In this document: positions 1 through 7,770 of the stretch, piece by piece
Numbering within the stretch: position 1 is the stretch's first letter
Layout: every line of letters begins with the position of its first letter
Assembly (NCBI GenBank): GCA_039590215.1
Contig: JBDHFX010000021.1
Coordinates: 1 to 18,191, forward strand
DNA from: CAMYLR01 sp039590215
GTDB lineage: Bacteria > Gemmatimonadota > Gemmatimonadetes > JACCXV01 > JAHWKZ01
Length of the DNA: 18,191 nt
Direction: 5' to 3'
The notes under the pieces: model-generated
What the model was told of the DNA's origin: nothing
Databases searched by the model: none
Seen by the model: only the letters and a program-made list of their open reading frames with translations
Made by a program: the position numbers and the translations under genes

Positions 1-869
1 GGATGTTCCCGAAGCCCGAGGGTCTGGGCCACTGTCTGTGACACCAGTGCGGGATCGGTCAGTGAAGCGAGCTGGACGTACCACACACCACCCCGGTAGC
101 GCTCCAGCACTTCGGCGGCCACCTGCAGCGCGAGCCGGGTCTTCCCGCAACCGCCAGGCCCGGTCAGCGTCAACAAGCGGGAGCTAGCTAGCAGCCCGGT
201 GATCTCTTTGATGACCTGCTCGCGACCGATAAAGCTCGTCAGCTGCAACGGCAGGTTGTGCGGCAATGCATCGAGGGACGACAGAGGCGGAAACTCCGAT
301 GGCAACTCGGGATGCACGAGTTGAAAGACACGCGTGGGGTGTTGGAGATCCTTCAGCCTGTGCTGTCCCAGATCGCGCAGTGAGACACGCGGAGGCAGGT
401 TGTAGCGTACCAGGTCGTGGACAGTCTCGGAGACCAGCGTCTGCCCTCCGTGGCCCAACGCTAGAAGCCGCGCCACCCGACTCAGGGCCGGGCCGAAGTA
501 GTCCCCCCTTCGCTCATCCGCCATGCCGGCGTGTAACGCCATTCGGACTCGAATCGGATCGGTCGAGTCCTCCCGGGCGCGAAGCAGATCGAGCTGTGCG
601 TGAAGCGCGGCATTCAAGGCCGCAGGAGCCGTGTCAAACGCGGAGCAGAACGCATCCCCTAGAGTCTTGAAGATGTACCCGCCCTCGTCGACGATCGCCG
701 TGCACACCGTTTTGTCGTGGTGCCGGAGCGCACTTCTCATCCGCTCGGTGTTCTCTTCCCAGAGGCGCGTGCTGTCCTCAATGTCGGTAAACAGAAGCGT
801 AACCGTGCCGGTCGGTCGACCGGCTGAAGTCGTGCCCACCTCGCTAGTCGAGGCCTGGGGATCAGCCAT
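1..869 (-). CDS. Class III adenylate/guanylate cyclase fused to STAND/AAA ATPase (partial, C-terminus off left edge)
   Basis: I translated this frame by hand; it is open to the left edge, giving about 289 residues. Residues 20-185 are a class III nucleotide cyclase domain: metal Asp29 (FTDIEDST), substrate Lys68 and second metal Asp72 (FKTLGDAF), Asp123 (GDYFGPAL) and Arg134. The Asn expected four residues before that Arg is Ser130 (codon AGT). A linker (LPLQLTSFIGRE, about 206-217) leads into a Walker A P-loop GPGGCGKT at 237-244, as in signal-transduction ATPases that follow cyclase domains in large cytoplasmic regulators; these usually continue with a long TPR region, which would lie outside the window. 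The ATG at 869-867 has GGGGAG about 9 nt upstream. It starts 22 bp after the stop of the small exported-protein gene upstream, so the two are probably co-transcribed. The family and domain order are secure; activity and nucleotide specificity are not known. Confidence 0.9.
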   Translation of the reverse strand, partial: MADPQASTSEVGTTSAGRPTGTVTLLFTDIEDSTRLWEENTERMRSALRHHDKTVCTAIVDEGGYIFKTLGDAFCSAFDTAPAALNAALHAQLDLLRAREDSTDPIRVRMALHAGMADERRGDYFGPALSRVARLLALGHGGQTLVSETVHDLVRYNLPPRVSLRDLGQHRLKDLQHPTRVFQLVHPELPSEFPPLSSLDALPHNLPLQLTSFIGREQVIKEITGLLASSRLLTLTGPGGCGKTRLALQVAAEVLERYRGGVWYVQLASLTDPALVSQTVAQTLGLREH

Positions 870-891
870 CTTAAGGAACTCCCCTACGAAC

Positions 892-1446
892 CTAGAGCGC
901 GAACGATACCGACCAGGCGACGCCACCGTTCTTTGACGCCACACCCAATCGCAACGCCTGAAGCGATACCGGCTCCCACCGTTCGCCCGGGAGAGCCGCG
1001 CCGATGAGGGCCCCGATCCCCCCGCCGACTCCGGCCATCACAACCGATACGAGCACGACTTCGCCGGCCGAGCAATCGTAATAGACCCACCACTCGTCCT
1101 GATCAGCACACGCCAGACCGGCCGCCAGGCCGAGGGTGCCACCGATCGGGGCGCCCCACTTGAGACCTCGCACTGCGCCTTCGCCAGCGGTACGCGACTG
1201 TCGTCGATCGAAAGTCGTCAGCCGATCGATCGGGACCATTCTGATCTCGTTTGTCAGTGCCGAACGGTAGGCGAGGCTGTCGGCGCTGAGGTTAACAAAG
1301 GTCCCTGACACCGCGACATCTTTGGCGGCCTGGTCGGCGAGTGTGAACCGAATCTGTGCGCCAGAGTCGAGAAGCGTGCTCTCTTGGCCAAACGCCGTGC
1401 CCGCAAAGATCAGCCCTAGAATCAATGCCCTCAAAACTCGCTGCAT
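892..1446 (-). CDS. Small exported protein with glycine-rich membrane segments
   Basis: This 184-residue protein starts with a clear signal peptide (MQRVLRALILGLIFAGTAFG, likely cleaved before Gln21). A polar segment about 30-90 with a beta-rich look follows (IRMVPIDRLTTFDRR). Two glycine/alanine-rich hydrophobic stretches, about 95-112 (GLKWGAPIGGTLGLAAGL) and 128-150 (VVLVSVVMAGVGGGIGALIG), resemble glycine-zipper membrane segments. The C-terminus ends in a short strand closing on a hydrophobic residue, but this is too little to claim an outer-membrane barrel. The ATG has GGAGG about 8 nt upstream. It precedes the cyclase/ATPase gene by 22 bp and may be its operon partner, for example as an envelope sensor, but that is only inference. 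I do not recognise a named family. Confidence 0.8.
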   Translation of the reverse strand: MQRVLRALILGLIFAGTAFGQESTLLDSGAQIRFTLADQAAKDVAVSGTFVNLSADSLAYRSALTNEIRMVPIDRLTTFDRRQSRTAGEGAVRGLKWGAPIGGTLGLAAGLACADQDEWWVYYDCSAGEVVLVSVVMAGVGGGIGALIGAALPGERWEPVSLQALRLGVASKNGGVAWSVSFAL

Positions 1447-1563
1447 AGCTCAATCCTCCGTGCGCGTGGCGAGGACCGTCGCGCTCGCAATCAAACCTCT
1501 AAATGGATACACGTCTCCCCTTCGACCCCAGCATACGGGGAACGAGTAGGAACCGTCTGTGGG

Positions 1564-1617
1564 GAAAAACCTGATCCCGTGGAAAGGGCACTCGCGGGCG
1601 GCGTGCCCCGCGATCAG
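1564..1617 (-). terminator. Rho-independent terminator after the Ig-like lipoprotein gene
   Basis: Directly after the minus-strand stop codon (1620-1618), CTGATC (1617-1612) can pair with GATCAG (1576-1571). An inner stem GGGCAC/GTGCCC (1608-1603 with 1591-1586) lies inside it, and the minus strand then reads GTTTTTCCCC (1570-1561). The layered stem plus a run of five T fits an intrinsic terminator for the FecR-like/Ig-like pair. It separates that pair from the small exported protein and cyclase downstream. The remaining bases to 1447 hold only the GGAGG ribosome site of the next gene and no clear promoter. Confidence 0.65.
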
Positions 1618-2826
1618 CTACGGGTCAGAGACGAATACGATGTCGTCGACCGCGCCCGAGCCTATGAGGTTGAACACGATCTTCGCCACGCCGGACGTCA
1701 GATCAAGGCTGATCGGCGGGCTGAGCAGTGCGTTACCAGGCGAAGGGATCGGAATCCCAAGCGCGATCGGCGTGTCGTCGGGGCCAAAGAGGTCGATCGT
1801 ATTCCCCTCGAGTTCGACATCGATGACTCGGTACGACACCAGCGTGACCGTTCCCAGGGTCCCGACGTCCGAGAAATCGAGAACCAGCGTTCCACCCGTC
1901 TCGCAGTCGTCCGGAAAACCGTCGCCAGCAACATCATCAAAGTCTTCCTCGATGATCAGGACCTCAGCCTGACCCGATTGCGCGTTGAGGTCGGGATCCG
2001 CCATGTGACCGGCCGAAGTGTCGTAAACCGTGGCAACGTCCGTGCACCCGATCGCCGATGTCGCGACCGTCCCCGTTGCAACGGTCACAACGGGATCCAT
2101 CGTACCGGGCGGGATGCCTTCAAAACCGATCTTTTCGGACCCGACGGTCGGAACCTGCAGATCGAGGTTGCCCATTAGCGCGCCGGCAAGGTTCTGCTGG
2201 TCGAGACCGACCGAGAAAGTCGTATCGTCGGTCGGCACCCCAGCCTCGATCGGGAAACTGACCTCGAGGGTTGCCGTTTCGCCCGGTCCAAGGGTTCCCG
2301 TGGCGGGCGAGAACTCAAGTGGCGTTACCAACCCGTCGATCGTCCAGCGGAGTGCAGCCGACCCAACGTTGCGGACCTGGACGGTCCCCCGAAAACCGTT
2401 GCGCGCCGACAGCGATACTGAACACGTGTCGAGCACCAGAATCCCGGTCACCGGATCCAGATCCACCGGCACCGAGAAACCATCTTGATTCACTGTTGTG
2501 ACTTCGGTTCCTCTGAGAAGGAATGAACCACTGTTGCTTAGAATGCTGATTTCGAAAGTGACGCTGCCCACTTCGACACTGACGTTTTCGAAAGTGACGG
2601 TGCCGGTCGATTCAAGTTGCTTGGTCCTCTCAGGCCGACCATTGACACTCAGGGACGCCGTCTGGTACACCGTACATTCCAACCCCTGAGCGAGTCCCAG
2701 ATCGATGCGCACGTCGCTATCGACCGCGGATGCAGGAGCGCTCGGGTTGTCTCGGCCACAGGAGAGTCCCGCCACAGCGAGCGCCACCAACAACGCAAGG
2801 ACTGGCTTTGTTCGCGGATTGGTCAT
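1618..2826 (-). CDS. Exported lipoprotein with Ig-like (BACON/MSP-like) domain
   Basis: This 402-residue protein has a lipoprotein signal: basic start (TNPRTK), hydrophobic core and lipobox GLSC with Cys23. Residues about 35-130 form a beta-rich region. Residues about 135-205 match the pattern of BACON/ASH/MSP-type immunoglobulin folds (VRNVGSAALRWTI, then FSPATGTLGPGETATLEVSF). The C-terminal about 120 residues are a beta-sandwich-like module (DFSDVGTLGTVTLVSYRVID ... VDDIVFVSDP) of the sort found in choice-of-anchor exported proteins. The role is unknown; binding or adhesion at the envelope is a guess. Its ATG overlaps the stop of the upstream FecR-like gene as ATGA (2826-2823), with GGAG about 10 nt upstream, so translation is probably coupled. 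Confidence 0.82.
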   Translation of the reverse strand: MTNPRTKPVLALLVALAVAGLSCGRDNPSAPASAVDSDVRIDLGLAQGLECTVYQTASLSVNGRPERTKQLESTGTVTFENVSVEVGSVTFEISILSNSGSFLLRGTEVTTVNQDGFSVPVDLDPVTGILVLDTCSVSLSARNGFRGTVQVRNVGSAALRWTIDGLVTPLEFSPATGTLGPGETATLEVSFPIEAGVPTDDTTFSVGLDQQNLAGALMGNLDLQVPTVGSEKIGFEGIPPGTMDPVVTVATGTVATSAIGCTDVATVYDTSAGHMADPDLNAQSGQAEVLIIEEDFDDVAGDGFPDDCETGGTLVLDFSDVGTLGTVTLVSYRVIDVELEGNTIDLFGPDDTPIALGIPIPSPGNALLSPPISLDLTSGVAKIVFNLIGSGAVDDIVFVSDP

Positions 2827-3761
2827 GGGATCGGTTCTCCGGTTACCGTGCCGGAGACCGTCTCGGGACCGCCGTTGCCATTGCCATTACCACCGCCACC
2901 GTTACCACCCGACCCCAACACACCACCAAGGACCGCGCCGGCGCCGATCCCGACGTACAACAGTGGCTGACTCCAGATCGATCCACCGCAGAGTCCCTCG
3001 TTGTATTCGAGCTCTCCGCGCAGCGCCGCTGTCTGATCCGGGGATAGCGTCAGAAGCCTAGGCACGATCCTGTTGCGATCGATCTCAACCGCTTGTCCGG
3101 GTCGCATTCTGAAAGTCCGCGCCAGCGGGAACACAACTGTGCCGTCGCCCAAGAAAACGATGCCACGCTCACCATCTGATGAGGTTTTCACCAGGACCTT
3201 GGCATCAAGCACCGATACGGGATTGTTCGCGACGTACGCGGTGAGCCTGCCCTCGGTCCAACGGGTCACCAAGCTGCCCCTTACCACGTCGACCGCGATG
3301 TTGCCGGGCCGAAACGGATCGTTCAATAGCTTGTAGTCCGCACCTTGTCCGACACGAAGCGTGGAGCCCCCCAACTCTTCGTCCAGATCACGGTTGCGAA
3401 TCTGTGGAAAGACAACCATCCTGCCAGCCTGATTCGCCCCATCCACTTTGATCTGAACGTGAAGACCCGAACTCACCAACAGACCATCGTCGAGTCTCAG
3501 CGTTTGATCAGACGCTGCTGGCCTGATCGTCGCCTCGCGGTCGATGCGGACGCTCGAGACGGGTGGCTTGATCGATTTGAGATCCCGCCCACCACCGATC
3601 TCCTGCTTGATGCACTCGAGTTCGGCGACCGGTCTCTGGGCGGTCTGGCCCAAAAGCGTCGAGACGCAGAGCGCCGACGCGACGAGCGCCGTGGAGACGC
3701 TCCCAAGTATCCTTGTATTCTGCACGATTCTGGCCCTCAGTTCACACGGTGCACGGGACAC
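2823..3761 (-). CDS. Exported FecR-like domain protein with Gly/Asn-rich tail
   Basis: The protein is 312 residues from the GTG at 3761. A GTG at 3725 (VQNTRILGSV) has a better-spaced GAGGG and leaves a more normal signal peptide, so the true length may be 300. The hydrophobic signal (SVSTALVASALCVSTLLG) precedes a beta-rich region. Residues about 150-240 have the FecR-like pattern (VDVVRGSLVTRW ... VKTSSDGERGIVFLGDGTVV ... MRPGQAVEI). In that family the fold lies in the periplasm of sigma/anti-sigma systems or in exported proteins of unknown function; no sigma factor is nearby. A hydrophobic glycine segment (LLYVGIGAGAVLGGVLG, about 265-281) and a Gly/Asn-rich tail end the protein. It is coupled to the downstream Ig-like lipoprotein by a 4-bp overlap. 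Confidence 0.78.
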   Translation of the reverse strand: MSRAPCELRARIVQNTRILGSVSTALVASALCVSTLLGQTAQRPVAELECIKQEIGGGRDLKSIKPPVSSVRIDREATIRPAASDQTLRLDDGLLVSSGLHVQIKVDGANQAGRMVVFPQIRNRDLDEELGGSTLRVGQGADYKLLNDPFRPGNIAVDVVRGSLVTRWTEGRLTAYVANNPVSVLDAKVLVKTSSDGERGIVFLGDGTVVFPLARTFRMRPGQAVEIDRNRIVPRLLTLSPDQTAALRGELEYNEGLCGGSIWSQPLLYVGIGAGAVLGGVLGSGGNGGGGNGNGNGGPETVSGTVTGEPIP

Positions 3762-3783
3762 CTATCCTGCTAACTACCACTAA

Positions 3784-3789
3784 TTTATA
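3784..3789 (-). promoter_or_regulatory. Candidate -10 element for the FecR-like operon
   Basis: The minus strand reads TTGTATAAATTAG upstream of the FecR-like gene, giving a TATAAA hexamer at 3789-3784 in the only AT-rich patch of this gap. No good -35 hexamer lies 16-18 nt upstream. Transcription would start near 3777, a few bases before the GTG at 3761, which is another reason to consider the start at 3725. The call rests on the hexamer and position only. Confidence 0.4.
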
Positions 3790-3837
3790 CAAGTTCCGTG
3801 CCGATTGTGCGACAGGGCTCAGAAGTGGGGTTTTCCC

Positions 3838-3869
3838 AATAAACAAGGGCCCCGTCGGCGACGGGGCCC
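3838..3869 (-). terminator. Strong rho-independent terminator after the DUF4440-like lipoprotein
   Basis: A perfect 10-bp inverted repeat (GGGCCCCGTC at 3847-3856 with its complement at 3860-3869, 3-nt loop) lies 35 bp beyond the minus-strand stop at 3905. On the minus strand it is followed by TTGTTTATT. This ends the run of minus-strand genes that begins at 7587 and separates it from the FecR-like operon. Confidence 0.85.
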
Positions 3870-3904
3870 CCTCGGCAGCTTGGCCTCAGACGGAACTGGC
3901 CGCT

Positions 3905-4429
3905 CTACTCGGTATCCGCAGCCGCCATCTCGCTGCGCCACGTATCGACCGCGAGCAACCACTCACCGTTCACGTCCTTGAGCACGGCGACATACGTTCC
4001 CGCATCGTCAAACGTCGTGCCGTCCGCATTGATTATCGGACTCGAGTAAGACCCAACGATGTAGGCGACGTCGCCAGATTCGGAGACTCCCATGTTGTCG
4101 ATCCCGATGTCGGTCGCGCCGAACTTCACCTCGGTGAACATCTCTGTAAAGAGCGCTTCAATAGCAGCTCTGCCCTCTGCCCGCGGTGCACCTGGCGCAA
4201 CGAGAATGGCATCCTCGGCGTACAGGTTGGCCAACGCGACGGGATCCGCGGCTAACGCAGCCTCGCTCCACTTCGCATTGCCGGCTTCGATCCCCGCCCG
4301 AATCGCGTCGACATCGATGGTAGCGGTCGCTTCCTCAGTGGCACCGGCCTGCTCAGCTTCCTGCGTTTGGCAGGCGGCAACAAAACCGAGTACGAATACC
4401 GCTACGAGTACCCTCATAGCCCTTAGCAT
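3905..4429 (-). CDS. DUF4440/SnoaL (NTF2-like) lipoprotein
   Basis: The protein is 174 residues from the ATG at 4429. The frame is open to a GTG at 4441, but the GGAG that overlaps that GTG sits about 6 nt before the ATG and marks it as the start. The signal peptide ends in lipobox VAAC (Cys20), followed by an acidic linker. Residues about 45-170 are an NTF2-like DUF4440/SgcJ-type domain: a helix with W and DP (AKWSEAALAADPVALANLY), AEDAILVAPG, a GRAAIEALF helix, then strands GDVAYIVGSY, GTYVAVLKDVNGEWLLAVDTW. Family members are small pockets or isomerase-like folds, mostly without known substrates. It is the last gene before a strong terminator. A second member of the family lies at 7072-7587. 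Confidence 0.88.
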   Translation of the reverse strand: MLRAMRVLVAVFVLGFVAACQTQEAEQAGATEEATATIDVDAIRAGIEAGNAKWSEAALAADPVALANLYAEDAILVAPGAPRAEGRAAIEALFTEMFTEVKFGATDIGIDNMGVSESGDVAYIVGSYSSPIINADGTTFDDAGTYVAVLKDVNGEWLLAVDTWRSEMAAADTE

Positions 4430-4515
4430 TGATGACTCCACTTGTTGAGTTATTCTGTGTGGCCCGACCCTTCCAGATCGTACCCTAGATCGGGCACCAC
4501 CGCAACAAAAGACCC

Positions 4516-5667
4516 TTACGACTTCGGGATCTCCTTCTCCGGATCGACAAACGGCTTGGGGACGACGGTCGCCCGACGCTCGTCGCCATCGCCTACGGTA
4601 ACGGTGAGTTGGGTCCCCATCTCGCCGTGTTCCACCGGGACCATGACGTAGCCGATGTTCTTCTCGAGACGCGGCGAGTACACCGCCGAGGTCACGTGTC
4701 CGGCTCTGGTCCCGTTCACCTGGGCCGCCCAGCGGGTCATGTTGAGGTCGAGCGGTTCGCCGTCAATCTCGACACCAACCAACCGCCGCCGTGGCCCCGC
4801 GGCAGCGATCCTCTCGAGCGCACTCCGCCCGATGAAGTCAGCCTCCTGGTCGAGGTTCACCTGCCAGTCGAGGCCAACCTCATACGGGTTTGTATCGAGC
4901 GTCATATCGACACCGTAGTTCAGAATCCCGGCCTCGATGCGGCGAATGTCCGATGGGCCGGTGGCCGCGATATCGAACGGGCGCCCGGCCTCCATCACCC
5001 GATCCCATAGCTCCATGCCTCGACTGCCAACGCGGAGATAGATCTCGTAACCGATCTCTCCGGTCCAACCCGTTCGGGTAACCACCACCGGGATTCCGTC
5101 GAGTTCTGTCTCCAAGAAGTGGTAGTAGCCTAGGCTCAAGACTTCGTCTCCAAAGAGCGCGGTCACGACTTGTTTCGATTTTGGACCTTGGATCTGCATT
5201 GGCGAGACGTCCGGTTCGTGGATCTCGACGTCGAGGCCGGAGTTCAACGCTACCCCCTTGGCCCACAGCAACACATCGCTGTCGGCGACCGCGAGCCAGA
5301 AGTGGTTCTGAGCGAGGCGAAGCAGCACCGGATCGTTGATGATGCCTCCATCCTCGGCGGTAATAATGACGTACTTGCCCTGACCGACCGCGCATTTTCC
5401 CAAGTCCCGAGGGGTGAGCATGTTGGTGAAGGCAAAGGCGTCCGGACCGGTGATCTCGACTTGGCGTTCGACGCTCACGTCCCAGACCGTGACGTCTCGA
5501 AGCAGTTTCCAATACTCGGCCTCGAGGTCATCGTAACACGTCGGCAGAAACATATGGTTGTACACCGTGTATCGGCGGCATCCATAGCGTTGCGTGGCCT
5601 CGAAGTAGGGCGACCTCCGCAGTCGTGCCCCGCGCTGGATCAACGTCATGTCAAACTCCGCAGCCAT
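4516..5667 (-). CDS. DmdA/GcvT-family folate-dependent aminomethyltransferase-like protein
   Basis: This 383-residue protein has full length for the GcvT/DmdA family. It closely follows the DMSP demethylase (DmdA) pattern: RRSPYFEAT, YTVYNHMFLPT at 34-43, WDVSVERQVEI, LTPRDL, GGIINDPVLL with the conserved folate-site Asp112, ADSDVLLWAKG, HEPDVSPMQIQGPKS and a C-terminal barrel. Known family members move a one-carbon unit to tetrahydrofolate in the cytoplasm (T-protein of glycine cleavage; DmdA on dimethylsulfoniopropionate). At 200-211 this protein reads GWTGEIGYEIYL, the GcvT-like form, where DmdA enzymes I remember have GWSKQGG. It is therefore probably a DmdA-like paralog with an unproven substrate, and I give no symbol. 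The start is supported by AAGGAGG about 5 nt before the ATG. No glycine-cleavage H or P gene is nearby; the neighbours are lipoproteins. Confidence 0.88.
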   Translation of the reverse strand: MAAEFDMTLIQRGARLRRSPYFEATQRYGCRRYTVYNHMFLPTCYDDLEAEYWKLLRDVTVWDVSVERQVEITGPDAFAFTNMLTPRDLGKCAVGQGKYVIITAEDGGIINDPVLLRLAQNHFWLAVADSDVLLWAKGVALNSGLDVEIHEPDVSPMQIQGPKSKQVVTALFGDEVLSLGYYHFLETELDGIPVVVTRTGWTGEIGYEIYLRVGSRGMELWDRVMEAGRPFDIAATGPSDIRRIEAGILNYGVDMTLDTNPYEVGLDWQVNLDQEADFIGRSALERIAAAGPRRRLVGVEIDGEPLDLNMTRWAAQVNGTRAGHVTSAVYSPRLEKNIGYVMVPVEHGEMGTQLTVTVGDGDERRATVVPKPFVDPEKEIPKS

Positions 5668-5812
5668 TCAACCTCCTTGTCGTCAGTCGAGACCCCTTTT
5701 GTCGAGCACATCACTGCCAAATCATGTTCGATCCTCTGCAATGTTGGAGCTGATCAGCCTAAGATGCGGGGCGTGACCGGGCCAGGCTGCAGATCGAGAC
5801 GCTGTTGGTCGG

Positions 5813-7006
5813 TTAGGGGCTGTCGACCGGCGCGGGAAAGAGTCGGTGGCTTCCGGTTGCGCCGTCGCCGAGCTCACCAAAGAAGTTCTCACCCCAGCAG
5901 AGCGCGACGCCGTCGGCGCGGATACCGCAACCCGCCGCGATACCGACACTGAGCCGTACGAACTTCTCTCCGGTAGCGATGCGCACCGGAGTCGTGTGGG
6001 CGACGATGTCGCCCGTGCCGAGCTGGCCGGTTCGGCCAGCACCCCAACAGTAGACCGTCCCCTCGTCGGCGAGCGCGCAGGTGTGCTCGGCTCCCCCGTC
6101 GACGGCGATGAACGGGGCCTGCGTTTCAACCTGCTTTGGCGTCAGTCGCTGACCGTTTGTGCCGTCGCCCAGCTGACCCTCCTGGTTTCGGCCCCAACAG
6201 TGCACACGGCCGTTGCTCCTGAGCCCGCACGCGTGTTGATCCCCGACGCCCAGCGCTATGAAGGACAGGCCGCCCCGGACCTTTACCGGTCGGCTTTGGT
6301 CAGCCGTGGTACCGTCGCCGAGCTGACCCTGAACGTTCCGGCCCCAGCAGTACGCCTCACCACCTCTGCTGAGGCCGCACGTGAACGCGCCGCCGGCGCT
6401 GGCGTCAATGGCGATGAACCGAACACCGGTGTCGACCTTAACCGGTATGGCGCTGTCTTGTTGCGTGCCATCCCCCAGCTGACCCCGAAAGTTACGACCC
6501 CAGCACCACACCACACCGTCGAAGGCCAGTCCGCACGAGGCTCCACCGTTTGCGGCTATCGACACAAAAGTGACGTCCGAGTCGACTGGTGTCGGGACGT
6601 TGCGATTCATGGTCGAACCGTCGCCCAGCTGTCCGAACCCATTGATGCCCCAGCATCGAGCTTCACCACTGGCTGCGAGGCCGCACGTGTGTCGCGTACC
6701 GTTCGCTGTCCTTATGATGTCGGTTCCACCGGTTACGCGATTGGGACGTGTGCGGTTGGTGTTGGTTCCGTCGCCCAGCTCCCCGGTCTCGTTACGCCCC
6801 CAACAGTAGGCGCCATCGTTGAGCCGAATCCCACACGAGTGATGAAGGCTCATGCTGATCGATTGGAACCCGGACATCGGCTGCGGTGGTAGATCGAACG
6901 TTAGGCTATCGCTGTCCGAGCAACCGGCTGCGACCAGGACGAGCAGCGCAGCCCAGCCGAGCTTGGCCGACGTCCGTAGGCGTTGTCGAATGGTATTGGC
7001 CGGCAT
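5813..7006 (-). CDS. RCC1-repeat beta-propeller lipoprotein
   Basis: The protein is 397 residues from the ATG at 7006, with GGGAGG 5 nt upstream; an in-frame TTG precedes it directly. The signal peptide ends in lipobox VAAGC (Cys29), so it is predicted to be membrane-anchored outside the cytoplasm. After a short linker come seven RCC1/ATS1-type repeats of about 50 residues, each with the core pattern CGL-x6-8-CWGRN-x2-GQLGDG and a strand-turn-strand, which should close a seven-bladed propeller. Every repeat keeps two cysteines (C-x9-C-W-G), 14 in all, fitting an oxidising compartment. Bacterial relatives are exported proteins with no settled function; ligand or protein binding is likely. It lies between the DUF4440-like lipoprotein (65 bp upstream) and the DmdA-like gene (145 bp downstream). 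Confidence 0.93.
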   Translation of the reverse strand: MPANTIRQRLRTSAKLGWAALLVLVAAGCSDSDSLTFDLPPQPMSGFQSISMSLHHSCGIRLNDGAYCWGRNETGELGDGTNTNRTRPNRVTGGTDIIRTANGTRHTCGLAASGEARCWGINGFGQLGDGSTMNRNVPTPVDSDVTFVSIAANGGASCGLAFDGVVWCWGRNFRGQLGDGTQQDSAIPVKVDTGVRFIAIDASAGGAFTCGLSRGGEAYCWGRNVQGQLGDGTTADQSRPVKVRGGLSFIALGVGDQHACGLRSNGRVHCWGRNQEGQLGDGTNGQRLTPKQVETQAPFIAVDGGAEHTCALADEGTVYCWGAGRTGQLGTGDIVAHTTPVRIATGEKFVRLSVGIAAGCGIRADGVALCWGENFFGELGDGATGSHRLFPAPVDSP

Positions 7007-7071
7007 CAAAACCTCCCGTCGTCAACCAAAAATCGAGTGGCGACGGGCGCGGTTTAAAGGGCTCTTGCTGA

Positions 7072-7587
7072 CTACGACGGCTCCCAGGGCGGATGGTTCC
7101 AGATGTATCGCGCGATCTTCCACTGATCACTATCGTCCCGGCGCATGACCATCAAATAGTTGCCAGCGGTGGAATAGAGCTGGGTCGCACCCTCCTCCTC
7201 CACCGCAAACGAAAGCGACATCGTCCCCCAGACGTACGCGACGTCCCCGGTGCCGTCGATTTCTTCAGGGTTCATCTCGAAAGCGGGCACCGTCGAAGGC
7301 GGTGCGTCCGCCGGCCAGAAAAACTCACGAATCGCTGCCGCGCCTTTAACGGGTGGGGTACCAAGCGCCGGGATGAGCACCGCGTCATCGGCGAGCGTCG
7401 CTATCACCGCATCCGGATCGTTCGCCACCCACGCCGCTGGATAGGCGAGGTTCAATTCACGGATCGCTTCGATGTCCTCGGCGGTGAGTTGCTGGTCGAC
7501 TGTTGCCTGTGTCGAACACGCTGCGCAAACAATCGTAAAAAGCAAGAAACCGAGTCCGCGATGTAACCGTCTTAACCACGCTGTCAT
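7072..7587 (-). CDS. DUF4440/SnoaL (NTF2-like) lipoprotein
   Basis: This 171-residue protein has a basic start (WLRRLHR), a hydrophobic core and lipobox CAAC (Cys24). The mature part is an NTF2-like DUF4440 domain: helix (IRELNLAYPAAWVANDPDAV), LADDAVLIPALGTPPVKGAAAIREFF, then strands GDVAYVWGTMSLSF, STAGNYLMVMRRDDSDQWKIARYIW. It is related in family to the lipoprotein at 3905-4429 but clearly diverged. The ATG has GGAGGG 5 nt upstream. It is the first gene of the minus-strand run down to 3905, since a hairpin at 7706-7731 separates it from the gene before. Substrate and role are unknown. Confidence 0.88.
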   Translation of the reverse strand: MTAWLRRLHRGLGFLLFTIVCAACSTQATVDQQLTAEDIEAIRELNLAYPAAWVANDPDAVIATLADDAVLIPALGTPPVKGAAAIREFFWPADAPPSTVPAFEMNPEEIDGTGDVAYVWGTMSLSFAVEEEGATQLYSTAGNYLMVMRRDDSDQWKIARYIWNHPPWEPS

Positions 7588-7700
7588 AAGCCCTCCGACC
7601 GCGAAACAGCACTCTAGCCAAAGCAGTCTAACGCATCACCTTAGTGCGTCGCACATGACGACCGACACCTGCACGCTTTACCAGCGGCAATTAGCCTAAT

Positions 7701-7731
7701 GCAAAGCGGGGCGTTCATGTGAACGCCCCGC
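7701..7731 (-). terminator. Hairpin terminator after the SOD/CHRD-like lipoprotein
   Basis: A perfect 11-bp inverted repeat (GCGGGGCGTTC at 7706-7716, complement at 7721-7731, loop ATGT) lies 39 bp beyond the minus-strand stop at 7771. On the minus strand it is followed by TTTGCATT, a short T stretch. The stem is strong and the T tail is modest. It makes the riboswitch-controlled lipoprotein gene look monocistronic. Confidence 0.72.
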
Positions 7732-7770
7732 CGGACAACACGACTTCGATGTCGCGTTCGATCCTCCTGA

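Noticed and set aside
4467..4499. Inverted repeat GCCCGA...TCGGGC between the DmdA-like gene and the DUF4440-like lipoprotein gene
   Set aside because: The loop is about 22 nt, the stem only 6 bp, and there is no T run, so a terminator is not supported.
5846..6892. Long plus-strand open frame opposite the RCC1 gene
   Set aside because: It mirrors the RCC1 repeats on the antisense strand, has no ribosome site or recognisable domain, and is a codon-bias shadow.
6000..6900. Periodic DNA similarity of about 150 bp that could suggest a repeat array
   Set aside because: It is the coding periodicity of the RCC1 blades and not a CRISPR or noncoding repeat.
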